A stretch of DNA of 64,000 bases. Source: Paenibacillus castaneae (GTDB lineage Bacteria > Bacillota > Bacilli > Paenibacillales > Paenibacillaceae). Below, piece by piece: positions 62,800 through 64,000 of the stretch. The position numbers and the translations under genes are program-made. Within the stretch, counting starts at the first letter, position 1, and the number at the start of each line of letters is the position of its first letter. The notes under the pieces are model-generated. The model was not told the origin of the DNA. It made no database searches and saw nothing but the letters and a program-made list of their open reading frames with translations. Location of the stretch: NCBI RefSeq assembly GCF_002884445.1, contig NZ_KZ614144.1:3023551-3087550 (forward strand). The letters are read 5' to 3'.

Positions 62800-62830
62800 C
62801 TCTTTAGCTGCTTTGCCATCCATCCATACG

Positions 62831-62867
62831 AAGATCTTGAGCCAGTTGCGGCTTGAGGTCTTTTTTT
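62831..62867 (+). terminator. Attenuator terminator before the ABC exporter
   Basis: Arms 62831-62843 and 62850-62862 pair in all 13 positions (three G-U), loop AGTTGC, then T7. Its loop and 3' arm overlap the antiterminator arm 62845-62853. Confidence 0.85.
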
Positions 62868-62894
62868 GTTTCTTTAAAGGGAAGGGGTGTCTTA

Positions 62895-64000
62895 GTGAAA
62901 ACGCTTTTACGACTAATGGTTTACGTGAAACCAAGTGCAAGATGGGTATTTATTGCAATTGCGCTTATGATTTTGGCTACTATCCTTGATTTGATTGCTC
63001 CTTGGGTACTCAGCCAAATCTTCGACGAGGGCATCGCCAAAAGCAATATGACGCTCGTACTTTGGCTAGTGATTTCCCTTGCAGGCCTTCAAGCTCTTAA
63101 GAGCATTGGAATGTTCATCCAAGGCTATACGCAGGAGCTGGTCGGACAAAATGTGGTGTTGCAGCTACGGAAGGAGCTGTACGCGCATTTGCAGCGTTTA
63201 TCGTTCTCCTATTATGATCGCGCACAGACCGGTCAATTAATGTCACGTATGACAGGTGATATTGATTCAGTTAAAAATTTCGTCGGCTTTGGAGCGATGA
63301 ATTTATTTACTGGCATGCTTACTTTCATTGGTACGGTTATCTTCATGATGACGATGCAGTGGAAGGTAACCCTTATCAGCTTAGTTACAATACCGTTAAT
63401 TTTGCTCGTGCTGTGGCGTTTTAATCGGAAGGTGGGACCCGCATGGTCGAGTATTAGGGAACAGATGGGCCGGCTCACGACAACGCTTCAAGAAAATATT
63501 TCGGGCATACGTGTCGTCAAGTCTTTTGCAACCGAAGGAGTAGAGCAGCAGAAATTCGCCGAGCGAAATGAACAAAGCTTCGAGATGAATATGAATCGCG
63601 CGAGGCTTGAAGCCAAATCCTTTCCTCTAATGGGCTTTTATGGCGGGCTTACCTTTGTGTTGATGATCGGGATTGGAGCCATATTTGTTGTGCGCGATGA
63701 GATGTCCTTAGGTACCTTTATGGCTTTTCAATGGTATACATGGGGAATTATTTGGCCGCTTAATATGTTAGGCTGGCAAATCAATATTATGCAGCAGGCG
63801 ATCAAGGCTGCGCCGCGCGTATTTGAAGTATTGGATACAGAGCTCGATATCGTAACGCCTGAGCGTGCCGCCGCAACGGATGGAATGAAGGGCAATGTTG
63901 TGTTCGACCGCGTTTCCTTCTTCTTCGACGATCAGGATCCAAAGAAAGACAAACCGATATTAGACGATGTTTCCTTTCAAGTAAAGCAGGGTGAAGTGAT
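62895..64000 (+). CDS. ABC exporter, fused permease-ATPase, 3' end outside the window
   Basis: About 368 residues are visible. GTG start, 8 nt after GAAGGGG. The six-helix ABC transporter membrane domain comprises residues 10-300 (IAIALMILATILDLIAPWVLSQIFDEG, RLSFSYYDRAQTGQLMSRMTGDIDSVKNF, LQENISGIRVVKSFATE), and the ATPase domain begins near 335 (VVFDRVSFFFDD, PILDDVSFQVKQGEV) just before Walker A. It resembles BmrC/YheI-type half transporters of heterodimeric multidrug exporters; a partner gene would be expected right downstream, beyond the window. Confidence 0.9.
   Translation, partial: MKTLLRLMVYVKPSARWVFIAIALMILATILDLIAPWVLSQIFDEGIAKSNMTLVLWLVISLAGLQALKSIGMFIQGYTQELVGQNVVLQLRKELYAHLQRLSFSYYDRAQTGQLMSRMTGDIDSVKNFVGFGAMNLFTGMLTFIGTVIFMMTMQWKVTLISLVTIPLILLVLWRFNRKVGPAWSSIREQMGRLTTTLQENISGIRVVKSFATEGVEQQKFAERNEQSFEMNMNRARLEAKSFPLMGFYGGLTFVLMIGIGAIFVVRDEMSLGTFMAFQWYTWGIIWPLNMLGWQINIMQQAIKAAPRVFEVLDTELDIVTPERAAATDGMKGNVVFDRVSFFFDDQDPKKDKPILDDVSFQVKQGEV

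Larger units (their letters stand above)
62583..62894 (+). promoter_or_regulatory. Leader region of the ABC exporter with attenuator
   Basis: It contains a possible TTGACC -35 box (62613-62618), a 37-aa leader ORF (62686-62799), an antiterminator (62787-62795 with 62845-62853) and a terminator (62831-62867). Readthrough would be needed for expression of the exporter. Confidence 0.7.

Noticed and set aside
1..64000. CRISPR array, tRNA, rRNA or prophage
   Set aside because: I found no regularly spaced repeats, no tRNA-like CCA-ended cloverleaf, no rRNA stretches and no phage structural genes while reading the window.

Overview
The window looks like a chromosomal segment of a spore-forming, low-to-mid GC Gram-positive bacterium of the Paenibacillus/Bacillus type. 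Evidence for this: strong GGAGG-type ribosome sites, many GTG/TTG starts, a bacillithiol-type YpdA reductase, an L. casei-type thymidylate synthase, SelO, a Spo0F-like receiver, GAAC-N4-GTTC LexA boxes and many intrinsic terminators. No rRNA, tRNA, CRISPR array, transposase or phage gene was recognised.

Region 1 (1-8.7 kb) is housekeeping: the 3' part of dihydrolipoyl dehydrogenase, an acyl-CoA thioesterase, thymidylate synthase plus dihydrofolate reductase, glutamate synthase small subunit, a membrane protein with a lysozyme-like C-terminus, and DNA topoisomerase III. Region 2 (8.8-22.6 kb) is AT-rich and accessory: a pentapeptide-like protein, GNAT acetyltransferases, APH-fold phosphotransferases, a thioredoxin-reductase-like flavoprotein, a histidine phosphatase, SelO, an isolated LigD-type polymerase and an ECF sigma factor with its DUF4179 partner. 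Region 3 (22.7-29.3 kb) holds a VOC protein and a LacI-controlled sugar operon: binding lipoprotein, two permeases and a GH13 oligo-1,6-glucosidase. Two identical 12-bp palindromes precede the structural genes.

Region 4 (29.4-49.3 kb) is again accessory, with short, mostly single-gene units: WecB, VOC proteins, lipoproteins, APH-like kinases (one degenerate), alpha/beta hydrolases, a LytTR/DUF3021 pair, a CD3324-like protein, DinB, an ArsR/AHSA1 pair, a 1056-aa UvrA-like protein with extra zinc modules, a serine hydrolase, GrpB and acetyltransferases. This is the usual content of a resistance/detoxification archipelago. Region 5 (49.4-62.6 kb) has richer GC and longer operons: a HAD phosphatase, a small protein behind two LexA boxes, an ABC ATPase with GNAT, a membrane-tethered Spo0F-like receiver, a decayed amino-acid permease, MOSC/APH/ChbG-like genes running into MoxR-DUF58-DUF4129, and YpdA. 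The window ends inside an ABC exporter preceded by a 37-aa leader ORF and an attenuator.

The most unusual items are: (i) the leader peptide/attenuator before the terminal ABC exporter, whose antiterminator arm abuts the leader stop codon; (ii) a 74-aa protein of unknown function behind two LexA boxes; (iii) a receiver with exact Spo0F active-site spacing but an N-terminal membrane anchor; (iv) the UvrA paralogue with added Cys-rich modules; (v) a LigD polymerase that keeps the ligase OB-fold but has lost the adenylation domain. All calls come from reading the sequence by eye; no database search was run.
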